The notes beneath the pieces were generated by a model. The model searched no databases, was not told the origin of the DNA, and saw only the letters and a list, made by a program, of their open reading frames with translations. Below, one piece after another: positions 13,884 to 25,625 of a stretch of 64,000 nucleotides of DNA. A program made the position numbers and the translations under genes. The stretch comes from Coptis chinensis (lineage: Eukaryota > Streptophyta > Magnoliopsida > Ranunculales > Ranunculaceae), in assembly GCA_015680905.1 (NCBI GenBank), contig CM027378.1, forward strand, positions 106,103,501-106,167,500. The letters run 5' to 3'. Position 1 is the stretch's first letter, and the number at the start of each line of letters is the position of its first letter.

Positions 13884-15688
13884 CTACCTTAGATACAAGG
13901 AAACCAATAACTGAGAGAAGATAATGAATTCGCTTACTACAACAGCAGGGGAGTGTATGCCAAAAAATGGGACAATGTCCACCTGCAACCAGTTCTCAAC
14001 TGCCGATCCCACCACAGCACCCACAACCAGTCCCCCAATAGTTATCACAGTTGATTTTCCTGAAAGATGCACAACAACGCACTTCTTCTATACTCTCACA
14101 AACTGAAAAACTAAATGTCTAGGTGCATTTGGAAACATATTAAGGTTAAGAAAACAATCAGCAGAATAACCTTAACAATTTGACTTCATGATCAAGTCAA
14201 TCAAGATATGTTGCAAGTTACAAAGTAGAGCAGGATGACAAAGACTGGTTCATGGAAGACATTTTGAAAGGCGATAAAAGCGTGTTAAGATGTTTAGTAT
14301 AATCTCACATGGGACATTCAAAGCCCTTGCATAACAGAAAAGAAGTTCCTGTGCCACTTCACTCATGGGCTCATGGCTAATTGGTTATAAGCTGGATGCT
14401 CCACGGTTAAAGAACAATGCATAGAACAATACACCAATTCCAACTGAATAAAATGATGGAACTTGTTTTGCAAGGATAATGTAGTTGGAGTCTATAACGA
14501 AATGAAAGTTGGTTTTAAGGAAATACTAGTTATGGAACAACTTGACTATAAAAAGTGTGATGATGGCATAGTGTAGACATGCAACTATTGCAGCTCTGTC
14601 CATAATAGACTTCAACCACCCAAGTTTTACGCTAGCTGAATGTGAATAACTGTAAATAAATATGAAGAACTATGATGCCCCCAATGCACCCAAAAGCTCA
14701 CTAGGCTTGCCTATGCTATAGATTCACCCATCAGGGATCACACATGGGGTACCTAGTCTTTCCTTGGAATAGGAAATAAATTATGAAAACTGAAAATAAA
14801 TTGAGTGCATACCTAGTTTGATGTTCTTTTTAGTCAAGAAGTACAACGAAGCTCCAAAACTAGTAGCTAAGATCAGCCCAGGAACATCAGCCCCAGCATA
14901 TGGCGCCGAAGAAGATGTAGAAACTCCATTGGCATACGTTAAGACCATTAAGGCTCCATATATCCCAGCTTGTACACCCAAGTTGCTAGCTGGCGGTGCT
15001 TCAATTGAAATGGGTGGATTCTTAACTGAAGCCTGTAGCCACCGAGGCATGGAACTCATTCCCTGACTACTTACAGGCTTAACATCAGCATAACGAATAT
15101 TACTACTAACAACTTTTCCTGCTCGACGTTGAGTTAAACTCTGCATAAGTAACATGTCATATGCAGCTTCTACCTGAAACCAAACCCAATTTCACACACC
15201 CACACTAAAAAGTTCAATTCTTCAGCAAATATTTAATGCTTAAAACTAAAAACCCATGAACTTTAACATATTAGTAGAGAAAAAAAAGATGGTGCAATAT
15301 TTGTAATATTATACCTGGGCAATAGCGTCTTGGTCATCACGACAAGTAGCAATAATAGAATTTTTGGCACGAAGAATTTCATCAAAAGAAGCACCATCAG
15401 AAACACCAAGAACTTTCAAAGCATTTTCAACTGACATCTCATATGAGTCATCTGCTCTTGAACCAGCCAGAACAACAACTCTCAGCCGTGAAGGAACAAC
15501 AGCACCACTTGATTGCTTACTATTATTATTATTTTTCTCTTCCTTAACAATAATAGCTTTGTTGCACTCGGACGAGAAATGGGTCGAGTCCAAAATTTCG
15601 ATTGAGTTGGTAATAAGTTATTGCACTGAGTCATCACTCGGTGGTTCGGTCCAAAGGACAAGGAAGAGGATGTTGCCATTTCTTTCAT
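13884..15688 (-). CDS. CPP1: CPP1-type J-like plastid chaperone (chaperone-like protein of POR1), with apparent N-terminal frameshift
   Basis: Exons on the minus strand: 15688-15315, 15173-14813 and 14059-13884. The mature part is continuous and diagnostic: SYEMSVENALKVLGVSDGASF, the J-like helix segment ending DAIAQVEAAYDMLLMQSLTQRRAGKVV, then APYAGADVPGLILATSFGASLYF and two further hydrophobic segments up to the C terminus SEFIIFSQLLVSLYLR. In Arabidopsis this family (CPP1/CDF1) stabilises protochlorophyllide oxidoreductase in chloroplasts. The Ser/Arg-rich transit-peptide-like start (ATG at 15,688 or 15,679) is in a different frame from the mature region; that frame has a stop (TAA) just upstream and its first ATG is only at 15,437. 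A one-base indel between about 15,500 and 15,593 would reconcile them, either a real lesion or a sequence error. Confidence 0.85.
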
Positions 15689-16149
15689 TATTGTGAGCCG
15701 TGCGTGCAGTGTTTATCACCTGATCATTAAACCGTTGTTTTTGCTTGCAAGCAAAGTAGATTCTTTTTGGTCCTAGTCTTGACTCTTTTAAGACAGTTAA
15801 GTTGGAGTGGGAAAGCCGTAATAAGAGAAGTGAGATAGACTGTTGATTTTAGAGGGCCTAGATTTAGCACATTTTGGGCCACAATAAATTGACTGGACCA
15901 TATCTTTTCCTGGGTAAATATCATATTCTCAACCATGGACCATAATGACATTTAGGAGTAAAAATCAACCAAGCATAGGGGCAATTTAGCAATATTTGGT
16001 AAAATATTGGGGCAGTTTAGTAATTTCAAGTAAGAGCCGTCTAAATTTGCCCTATTCACTGAGATAAAGTGTCTCACCAACCAAAGATCTCCAATTTATA
16101 TATGAATTATTTTAGTTTTATTTTGAATTGAGTTATATATGAACTACAC
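15689..16149. other. CPP1 upstream region
   Basis: No gene supported. The DNA next to 15,688 should contain the CPP1 promoter on the minus strand. The short ORF on the minus strand at 15,727-15,951 shows no recognisable domain. Nothing else stands out. Confidence 0.3.
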
Positions 16150-16290
16150 GTAGGAGTGTGCATGGGTATAATCGAATCGGAATATTATACTCATTACAAT
16201 TGGGTCTTTAAGAGCCAAACCGAACCGAAAAAGAATCAGAACCATTAGAACTGAATAGTTAAAAATCTATGGGTACTCAGACCGCCGAAG
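16150..16290 (+). mobile_element. Left-end fragment of the TAGGGGTGTGCATGG (hAT-like) family
   Basis: GTAGGAGTGTGCATGGGTAT, followed by alternating CCGAACCG/GAACC words and a GGGTACTCAGACCG-like close, parallels the first ~140 bases of the element that starts at 55,747 (TAGGGGTGTGCATGGGTACC, then the same order of GGGTCTT and AACCGAA words). No matching right end is seen nearby, so this is a truncated copy. Confidence 0.6.
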
Positions 16291-17008
16291 GATGTGTTTG
16301 TGGGTGGTTGGAAGTTGGAATGAATCCTACATTCCTATCCTAGAGGTCATCCAAGCCCGTTAGGGATAAATCCTACATAATTCCCACTTCACAAGACTCG
16401 AACCAACTCCCTCCTGGACTAGTTGGGTTATCATGTTGGGGTGTTCGGGCTCTTCGCTTATTTTAAAACTCAAATAATAAATGAGCATGATGAAACTCGC
16501 CTCAATGAAAACTCGCCTCAATAATCTCAAATATCTTCCCACATTGTAACATAACCAAGCTACAAGTATCAACTATATATATGAGCCAGACTTGAACTTA
16601 TTTAAAAACTCGCTTAATAAACAAGTTATGTTTAAGGAAAAATGAAACTCAACTCATAAGCTTGAATTCCACAATGCAATTACTACAATTACCGGAAAAT
16701 CTAATTTCTTAATAAAAAGATTATTAAAAGGCGATGTGGGACTATGTTTTGTTTTTCATCTGCATCTTCGTAGCCATTGTCGTGCTCCTTGATTGAATCT
16801 CCTTGTTCAGTGAGGCTTTGCCTATGAATATGATGCGAGTGAGTTATTTTATTTATTTATCTGTTTGGAAATGTGGGTGAGGTCTTTATATCCAGTACTC
16901 CAGTTGTAAGTTCTAATGTTGTTATTTTGAAGGCCAAATGCATTTCTCATAGGCCGTAGTATTTGGCGATAAGAGACTACCGAATGAGGGCAGATAGCCT
17001 GGTTGATA
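16291..17008. other. Intergenic DNA with a duplicated 25-bp block
   Basis: No gene seen. A block reading AAAGGCGATGTGGGACTATG, followed by TTTTG, at 16,728-16,752 recurs almost unchanged at 20,468-20,492 in front of the DUF616 gene. It contains, on the minus strand, the 13-mer TAGTCCCACATCG also present at 7,075 and 7,256. Confidence 0.35.
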
Positions 17009-17236
17009 TCAATGCCCACTGGTTGTAGAATTTTTTTTCCACACGCCCTTTACTGAAACTGCAGTGTAACATAAGGGGTGGTCTGCAGTTTCATCAACTT
17101 GAGTGCACAGTACACACTCTGCATCCACATCCTTACCCCTTGCGCGCAGTTGATCTGTTGTCAGTATTTTTCCTTGTTGTAAACACCAAAGGAAGAACTG
17201 CACTTTAGGAGGTACACCACCACACCACGCCATTGA
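17009..17236 (-). pseudogene. LINE reverse-transcriptase zinc-binding (zf-RVT) fragment
   Basis: The minus-strand frame reads MAWCGGVPPKVQFFLWCLQQ followed by GKILTTDQLRARG, then C-x2-C (ECVLCTQVDETADH) and a cysteine near LCYTAV. This is the pattern of the zf-RVT domain found at the C terminus of plant non-LTR retrotransposon reverse transcriptases (a W-x-G/K-x-P-P-K-V-x-F-F-L-W core, then CxxC and H). The rest of the element is not recognisable, and the fragment ends after about 74 residues. It lies directly upstream of the EAF1 pseudogene. Confidence 0.7.
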
Positions 17237-17461
17237 TAAAAGCTTTGGAGTTATAGGTTGGGGTGGGTAAGGAATGCTGTTGGCCAGAAGATTGTAATAG
17301 GATCGAGAACTGAAATTACCGTTCCTTCTTCAGTCTTTGTTGGCTTTACCTACTAGTCTGGCTAATATGCCCAGATTTATCACAAGCAAATCCATATTTG
17401 ATCATGAGTTTGACATCTTGTTATTGATATATTATAACTTGGCTGCTTAAATTTGCGGCAG

Positions 17462-19123
17462 ACGGCTGCTGGGAAATCGGTGTCTGGAGGTCTGTGGTCT
17501 TTGTTTGAAGATCAGGTGACTATGCTTCTTTCACTTTAATTACCTTTTTGGTTTGTCGTGCTTTGTGAAAGGAAGTCCTAAATTTATTATTTCAGGCACT
17601 TGCTGTCCTTGTACATGATATGGGTCCAAACTGGGAGCTTGTCAGTGATGCCGTCAGCAGCACTCTGCAATTCAAGATATACCTGATTTGGATTTTATAT
17701 TTCTTACCCTAAGTCCTTAATATTTACCTCACTATTCTTATATCTGTTCGAAGACACTGTTATTAAACTTTCCAAAATTCTTCTAGTTTCATCTCTTCGT
17801 GAAAAATAGGAAATGCTAATTTGATTTTCCTGTTTGACTCTTACAGTGTATATATGGAAACCCTAAAGAATGCAAAGAACGCCACAAAATTTTAATGGAC
17901 TGGAACGCTGGTGATGGGGCTGATAGTGCAGAAGATTCATCCGTCTACTTTGCCAGGCATTCCGAAGGTATGAATGTCTGGAACTGTTACAAAATTTGAG
18001 TTGTGTTTTGGATTTGGATTTTGGAGCAATAGTTTTCATATTTTTTATTGGCACTTGTCACTAGTCATTTTCCCTAATCTTATCTTTTTGGATGCCATGC
18101 CCATTCATCAGGGCAGTGCCAGACAATTGTTTCAACATCTGCAAGGACCAATGGAAGAGGATACTCTGAAGTTTCATTTTGAAAAGATCGTTTTCATTAA
18201 ATAAGGGGATTATGGCTGCTGGAAATCAAGTTGCTGAGAAAGGTGAGCAAGTCATGCATCTGTTGCAAGGTCAGAGTTTGTTTTCTGGTTCAGGCTCAAC
18301 TCCTGTTCAGCCGAGTAAACCATTGGTTCCTCAACCCTCAAGCTCATCACAACAAAAGGTGTTTTTGCGTTCACCTCCGTCATCTTCAAAGCAAGTCCTG
18401 CAAATGCCGTCTCCCACAGATAATAGCAATCAAGGCCAGGTACATCCAATTTCTTCCGGCAATGCCCAACAACCAGTTCTTCCATTAGGTATGCCTCCCC
18501 ACCAGCAGCAATCACTGCATAGACAGGCCAGTCAATCACAACAGACTATTCGTAGAATGCTTCCACAGAATCGTCAAGCGAGCTCTGATTACTCCATTGG
18601 TCAGGTTAACCAGCTGCCTGTTAATGACACTTTTCACATGTCGACGAGCACTGATTCTACTAGTGTTGTGCCCGTCACTTCTTCAAGCGCTCCTCCTCAG
18701 TGGAAAGCGCAGGAGCCATTTTATGATGCAAGTACACCAAATGCAGCTAGTCAATTGGCTTCTATTGGAAATCCATCTTTGCCAAGTTCATCGGGGGATG
18801 AGCCAATCACTTTGCATAGCCAAGGGAATAAGCCAAAGGCAGTTCTCAGGTGGCATTCCGATTCATAATCAGAATGTACAAACACAGTGGCAGCCACAAA
18901 AGCAACCACTACTGCAATCATCCCAACAATCATCTCCCCCACTAGCACATCAACCACCACCTTCCCAGCAACCACAATTGCAATCGCAGGCACTGCCACA
19001 ACAACCACCTCAGTAGCATTCACCACAAAACTCTCAAGTCGAGCAAGATGGTCTATGTGTGAGGCCTACCAACTCTGGACCAGGTTAAACACCAGAGTGT
19101 TTGGTCAGTTCACTGAGTATTGA
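17462..19123 (+). pseudogene. EAF1: Decayed 3' part of an EAF1-like (NuA4 chromatin-modification subunit) gene
   Basis: EAF1 is the large HSA/SANT scaffold of the NuA4 histone acetyltransferase. Only the SANT region onward is present. Exon remnants: 17462-17515 (GLWSLFEDQ); 17596-17676 (ALAVLVHDMGPNWELVSDAV); 17847-17967 (NPKECKERHKILMDWNAGDG); 18112-18187 (GSARQLFQHLQGPMEEDTLK); then a long last exon from about 18,211 with Gln/Ser/Pro-rich sequence to about 19,123. Lesions: the donor after 17,676 reads AT instead of GT, the donor near 18,187 reads TT, the SANT-side exon changes frame before its end, and the Q-rich tail shifts frame near 18,850. The N-terminal HSA part is absent. Since introns remain, it arose by DNA duplication rather than retroposition. 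A functional copy would be elsewhere. Confidence 0.85.
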
Positions 19124-20556
19124 GTCCATTCAGGTTTGCGTCGCCACACCGGTGTGACGCTGTGTACAGGTAATCTGGAGTTCTGATTTATCTGCTTATT
19201 TTTCCGAGTAGAATAAGAAATGTAGTGTTTCATGGTCAGGTGATATTGTCCTTGGAAATTTACTTACCTTTGGGATATGGATGTTTTGTTTGATAGGATT
19301 TTGTTATTTCTTTGATTTGCACAAACATATGAAACTTGACAAGTAATCTTTGGTTTTCGTGCAGATTGAAGCTTGACACTCCTAAACGGCTTAACCAATT
19401 ATGGGGAGAGGTGTAAGGTGTGATGTGCAGGTTTTGGTAGAGTTGAGGGAGTTATTGAATAGAACTCTTTTTCGGTGCCTTTTGGTTCTTTTTGGACATT
19501 AAAAGTATCATCTTGGCTGTGGGAAATATATAGATGAGGGATAGAAGTAAAGTGTACAGGGATGTTGTCCCTACTATGTTCGCCCCCTTGAAATGTTTTT
19601 TGTCTAGGGCGTTGATGGGGATGATTTTTCCATTTTTTCTTGCCCCTAGGTGGTGCATGTATCAGTTAGGTTTTGGATTAAGCTTGTAATGTACAAAGGC
19701 TTCTATTTTAATTAGCACGCCTTTGGGCATTTTTGTGAAATGTAATTTATTTTAGCCATGTACAGGGATGACCAGCTAGGTGCAGGTTAGCTTACTGTCC
19801 AGGATCTGGGAATGATAACCAAAACAATCTTGTAGATAGATCTAATACATTCTCCGGGAGCTGGATATTTTTTGTTTCTGTAGTGAATTGTGTTGTCACC
19901 ATGTTTGGTGTCTAGGCACATTGGAACTTAAAGTCTGTAAATTTGTTTCATGTGCATCTGTACTGGTTGTCTGAATACCTAATAACCCATGGCCGCATAT
20001 TCCAATTTGCAGTTCTATTTTACTCCAAGTTTTGATGCTGCATCCCAAAATGTAGGTTGATAGCTTCAAAATATCAGAGTCTCAACCATGGTGCAAACTG
20101 CAGAATGACATTTCGGTATAAAACATTGAACACCAAAAACAAATACTTATAATCCCTACTTATAATAAATGAGGTCGCTCAACTTGTAATAATACATCCG
20201 CCCAAACCTTCCATCTTATTTTGGAAAATTGCTAGTGTTTGCAATTCCGTTCGGAATGTCCGAACTCTTGGATGCTTTTTAGGTTTTTCAAAAATTAAAA
20301 AACGACATCAAGATGGGAATTCTATTGGGTCCGTACCGTACATTCGTTAAAACAAATCACAGTATTCTGTGATTTGTGACTCTTGGTCACACTTTTTATG
20401 ACGGTTTTGCCCATGTTACGATAATACCCTTACTGTCTTAATTATTCCACAACTTGCTCCCAATTAAAAGACGATGTGGGACTATGTTTGTTTTGAAGAA
20501 AAATGGTGAAACAGTGATCTCGAGAAACAGACCCTGAAGATGTTATTGTAACTGAC
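19124..20556. other. EAF1-relic 3' flank, then DUF616 gene promoter and 5' UTR
   Basis: From 19,124 to about 19,980 the sequence is T-rich and gene-free, and looks like the former 3' UTR of the EAF1 copy. From about 20,200 it leads to the next start codon at 20,557. The block at 20,468-20,492 (ACGATGTGGGACTATG core) repeats the one at 16,728-16,752. Confidence 0.35.
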
Positions 20557-23500
20557 ATGGAAGCTCAACGCTCCGTTTCTCTGCGGCTTAACCGTAGAGG
20601 AGATGGTAATATTCAGGAAACCAAGGGTAAAAACACTTGCCTTTATGCTCGATATCGGTTTCAAATGTTTAACTGAGTTGTATGGTGAATGGCAGATGTT
20701 TTAAATGCTTTCTTATCTCCTTCTGGACGAATGTCCCCAGATTATCCAATGAAGATTATTTGGAAGAAGGGTTTTATACGTTTGTTTTTTGTCGTGGGCA
20801 TTCTATGGATGCTACTCATTCTCACTGTGTTATTGTTTCACGTCTGGTCTTGCCAATCTTCTATTACTTTCTTTTCAGGTATGTTTAAAACTGTAAAGTT
20901 CTACCCTTTATTGTTCGATTGTGGTTTGAGAGTATGATCAGAAGAGTAATGCGTGCTTTAGCATTTCCCTAAACTTTTTTGGCGTGTGTAGCAATATATA
21001 ATAAAGATAGCAAGGTAATTGTGATGCTGGATACAATGGGGCTGTTACCAAAACCACAACATCGTAAGTATTTGGAGGTACATGCCTTTTATACTCTTTA
21101 AATTGCAATTCTAAGTTAATATTCTGATATTTTTGCAACTAGGTTGTGCAATTCCTGTACTGGATGACCCAGACGCTGTAACTATTCCAAAGAGTAGAAC
21201 TCCGGATAAAATTGTTGAAAATCTCTTATATATTTCGGACGAGTCCGTGAAGGATAATTCAATTCCATTTTCTGGAGGTTTTGTAAAGAATAACTCAGTT
21301 CCACTTTTTGGAGGGTACCAGACTTGGACTCAGCGAGATAATAGTTTTAAATTAAACTCGACAATGAAGGTAAACGAAACTTTATTGGAGCTGTTTATTT
21401 TAAATCTCCGTGTTGTTTTTTTTTTTCTGTCTACCTCTGTATTCTCAAATTAATAGTAAGGATGCCTGTGTCACGATCATGGAATCTTGTTACTTTATAC
21501 ATTTTTAAACTTTGCATTTTAGTTTAGTTTTTAAACAAAGCATGGTGAATGGAGGTATGCTCTCGAGTTGTAAATGTCCTTTTTATGGATTCAGTTATGT
21601 GTATCCTATTCTGTAAGACCTGGCCATGATTTAGTTCTACTGAATGTCAGGACAAATATAACTTTTTTAATATCTATATACTTGCTAATTTTGTGGAACG
21701 CCATTCATCTTGATTTCGTGAAAATTTCTATGTTGTCAAGCTAAGACTTAATTATACAAGTGGCTAAGAATCACAACATTGTAGTGTACCAACTATTGAC
21801 ATGCACTAGACATTAGTCTGTGGGGGCATCTTAATCGGATGCTACATTGTACTCCACTAGCCACAATCTGCAGATGGATTTCTGTTCTATTTCCCACTAG
21901 CCACAATCTGGATTCGCTTTTTGAGACATTGTGAGTTATAGACACTATGTTTTTCCTTTGTTTTTTTCCCCTCTAAGTGTGCCTCTTGCTTAGGTTTCAA
22001 TACTTCTAGTTGAATGTGGTGTGCGCAATTTGCTTTATTCATTTTTTGTGGTATTCAGGTGCACTGTGGTTTCATACACAATGGGGGCGCAGAAATGGAA
22101 CCTAAGGATGTCAATTATGTGGAAAAATGTAGATTTGTAGTTGCTTCTGGCATTTTTGATGGTTATGACACACCCCACCAACCTTCAAATATAAGCCCCC
22201 GTTCTCAAAAGCTTTTCTGTTTTCTTATGGTTGTGGATGAAAAATCTTTCAACTTCATCAAGAAAAATCTGACTGTCAGATACGATAGTGATGGGGGGAA
22301 ATGGGTGGGTATATGGCGCTTGATAGTACTTCACTATCCACCCTATGATGAGCCGAGAAGAAACGGGAAGGTTCCGAAAATATTAACCCACAGGTTATTT
22401 CCTCAAGCACAATACAGCATCTGGATTGATGGAAAAATGGAGCTTATTGTCGATCCCTTACTTATGTTAGAAAGGTGTGTTGGTGAGATCTTTCATATAT
22501 ATATGTCATTTGTCAAATGCTTTAATTTTTATTTTATTGGTATCCATATTCATTCAGTGGTTGCATACATATTTCATATAAAGCGACAATTTTTTATCTG
22601 CACGAGGCAGGTTCCAAAGAGACTGAGATTGGCTAAATACATTTTGACTAAACCCAACATCTTCTTACCTCGGATTTTAGTTCAGTAGCACTTCCTGCCT
22701 TGTTGCCAGAGGGGCACATATATTCTTCTTTTCTTTCGTTATGCAGTTCTTAAGACTCTTTAAGGGATGTACTTATGCCTGAAAACTGAAGAATACAATA
22801 TGGACTAGGAGAGACTGAAGAGCACTTTCCACATCCCATTGAGAGCAGTAGTCAGATGAATGATCTTTATTTCATACATATTGTTATAATTTATAATACG
22901 TATTATAAACATGTAATTCTTCTGCAGCAGTAAGAAAATTAGTACAATATAAAGTTTCAAGATCCATTTCAATAATTTTAAACAAATAGCTTTGGTGGTT
23001 CCTGTACCCGCTGTATCCCCTTAATTTTTTTTGGAATATGGTTGAATATTTGGCACATTGTTCCACTTGCCTAAGGTAAAGAATGAATGCTACACCTGCT
23101 TGCTGAGGCTTTAGGTGTTAAAGAGTTAATGGAAAAATCTTGTAAAAAGGAATTTACAAAGTTATTATATACTATCAATCCTGATTCCTCGTATCATTCA
23201 TCAAGGTGCAGATAGAATGGACTATTCTTCGTATCTTTGCTAATCTTACATGATTTTCTTTAGCTGTATTTTCATATTTCACCAAAAGATATAGAATATG
23301 TAGTTTGTTGCTTAAAAGTGGCTTCACTGCTCCGTGGCTAAAGTTGTTTGAGACATGGATTTTGCAGATATTTATGGCGTGGGAAACACACATTTGCCAT
23401 CGCTCGTCACAAACACCATCAAAGCATATATGAAGAGGCTGATGCAATAAAGCGGAGAAAGCGGTATGCCCGACCTCTTATCGATATTCAAATCAAAATA

Positions 23501-24379
23501 TACCGATATGAGGGAATGGAACCATGGAGTCCGAGTAAAAGGACAATCAGCGGTATGAAAAATTAAACTCCCCACTCTTGTATTACTTTATTTTACTCTC
23601 AATATGTATGAAAGCTAGGAGGAAATCTAGAACCCAAAATCATGGTGTCACTGAGAGCTGTGTTTTCAAGTTTCTCTAGGGATTTGTTAAAGATGCAAGA
23701 AAATTGGGATTTTAATGTTGAACCCAAAATAATGAGGTGGTGAACCACGGAGTCTATCAACAGTGCAGATGATGATTTCATTATTCTGTTTAGAGTTAAC
23801 CTTTTGACAATCTCCATTTTCTATACACATGCGATGTTGGACAAACTTTCATTTGATGGATTATTCTCTCATTAGGAACTCGTCTATTATGTATGGTCAT
23901 AGTGCAGATTATCAATGTTACTTCCTCTTACATACTCTGTATTTTGAATTGTTTATATGTTTTTCTTACCCGATTTTTCATTTTAATAACATAATTGATA
24001 AAATGCAGATGTGCCGGAGGGGGCTGTTATCATTCGGGAACACACTGCCTTGAACAACTTGTTTAGCTGTCTGTGGTTCAATGAGGTCAACCTATTTACA
24101 CCAAGAGACCAGCTGAGCTTTGGATATGCTCTCTACAGATTAGGAGATTCATTCAAGCTCTTTATGTTTCCAAATTGCGAGTACAATTCTATCTTTTTGT
24201 TGCATAATCATACTAGGGAGCATTCTTCCAAGGTTGAATGGGTGAAAGATTTGAAAGAATTTAAAAAGAATAGCACCGGATTGATAGAGACAAGGGGTGG
24301 ATTCGGCTTATTTACTTACCCTGTAAATGTTACCTCAGTCGACCTCCCGCCTGTAACAAGAACATCCCAAGCAGGCTGA
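20557..24379 (+). CDS. DUF616 protein, TOD1/MUCI70-like (seven exons)
   Basis: Exons 20557-20626, 20696-20878, 20992-21063, 21143-21369, 22059-22474, 23368-23552 and 24009-24379 join in frame to 507 aa with GT/AG junctions throughout. Exon 2 encodes a hydrophobic membrane anchor (LFFVVGILWMLLILTVLLF), giving a type II topology in the secretory pathway. The luminal DUF616 domain runs from about residue 205 to the end: KCRFVVASGIFDGYDTPHQP, GKWVGIWRLIVLHYPPYDEP, VPKILTHRLFPQAQYSIWID, ARHKHHQSIYEEADAIKRRK and SCLWFNEVNLFTPRDQLSF. Family members are described as alkaline ceramidase TOD1 or as the putative glycosyltransferase MUCI70; which activity applies here cannot be told from sequence. The model shows no lesion. 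A 3' UTR of several hundred bases probably follows. Confidence 0.93.
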
Positions 24380-25625
24380 CTTGTAGTCCTATCAACTTTA
24401 GTTGTCTTTGGATTCGTGGTCTCATGTCAATTTTCAACTGCTTGGGACAAGTAAGAAATGCAGTATTCAGGAAAACATTCACCACCAAGGACTGAGTTTA
24501 TGGACATGAGCAGATGGGCAGGATCTTATAGCGCACAGCTGAGGTTTTGTTTGCTATATGAGATGCCAAATATTTATAATCTAGCCAGTGAGGCTGGTCC
24601 CCAAGTTGATGCTAGGATTCGCCTCATGATTTTGAATGCTGCTGAACTGTTTCAAATTTCCCAATGGATCAAATGGACCTTATTTGTTGGGGTGGAGGGG
24701 CTGGCTTGCTTACAAAGTCTAATTGCAGATTTTTAACTAGTGTTTGACTGTCCTTAGTCACCCTTTGTTAGCAAGACGCCAGTATGTGTAACATTTTGGT
24801 AGTCAATTTTCGTTTTTGCTTTTTATGAATGAGAAGTCTCTGTCACTGATGGACTTGAATTGTATTGTCCTTGTGTATGCTAAAATCATACTGGCATGTA
24901 ACTACAAATTTGTAGCTTGGTTCACAAAGTTTATCATAATTTAGTGTTGCTTTACGTTTATAGGCTAATTTAGTGATAGCTTGGTTCTCAATGGATGTTG
25001 CTATCTGTTGAAAATGTATAGACACAGTAGATGTCATTGTACTATCTTGCCAAATGAAACACAATATAGAAAATGAAAATGTCACAACGATACAGCAAGA
25101 GCAAGTAACAAAAATGGAATAATATCACAAGTTAACTAAGAGTGCCACAAGTAAGGGGTTGCTGCTTTAATTGAAACAGTATCGGGCCGAAATACTATAA
25201 GTCTACAAAAAATTTCTTACTACTGACAAATACAGCCAATTTGCCAAATAACTTCATGGTTCTCCTTGCCAATAGCACCATAGCAACTTCCGAATGGAGA
25301 GTGGTCTGTGTGAAGCAAGAATTCTTTATAAGTCTAAATTCTTCCTGATCTTACTTTCTGCAGATTCTGAATTCAAACTCTTGATTCCACCAGGAGACTA
25401 CAAACATCTCGCCCTGCCATTACGCATGCCAACAGCGTGTAGTTTTAGAACACATCAAGCTGCCAGGTATACATGCATGCACATTGCTGATTCTGAACTC
25501 AAACGCTTGAATCACAATAGGAGATTGCATATATCTCACCCTGCCACTAAGCATGCTCATGGCGTGTCTTTTAAGAAAACACGATACTCCTTCGTAATAT
25601 ACGCATTCACTTCAGCAAAGATAGG
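24380..25625. other. Convergent 3' flanks with a tandem duplication
   Basis: The space between the DUF616 stop and the tail of the pseudouridine synthase on the other strand. The ORF at 24,458-24,736 on the plus strand has no known domain and is best taken as 3' UTR. Two imperfect copies of a block of about 90 bases lie at 25,367-25,453 and 25,491-25,582 (CTGAATTCAAACTCTTGATT versus CTGAACTCAAACGCTTGAAT at their starts). Confidence 0.45.

Noticed and set aside
24458..24736. 92-codon ORF after the DUF616 gene
   Set aside because: It has no domain and lies where the 3' UTR is expected. It could be a separate small gene, but nothing in the sequence supports that.
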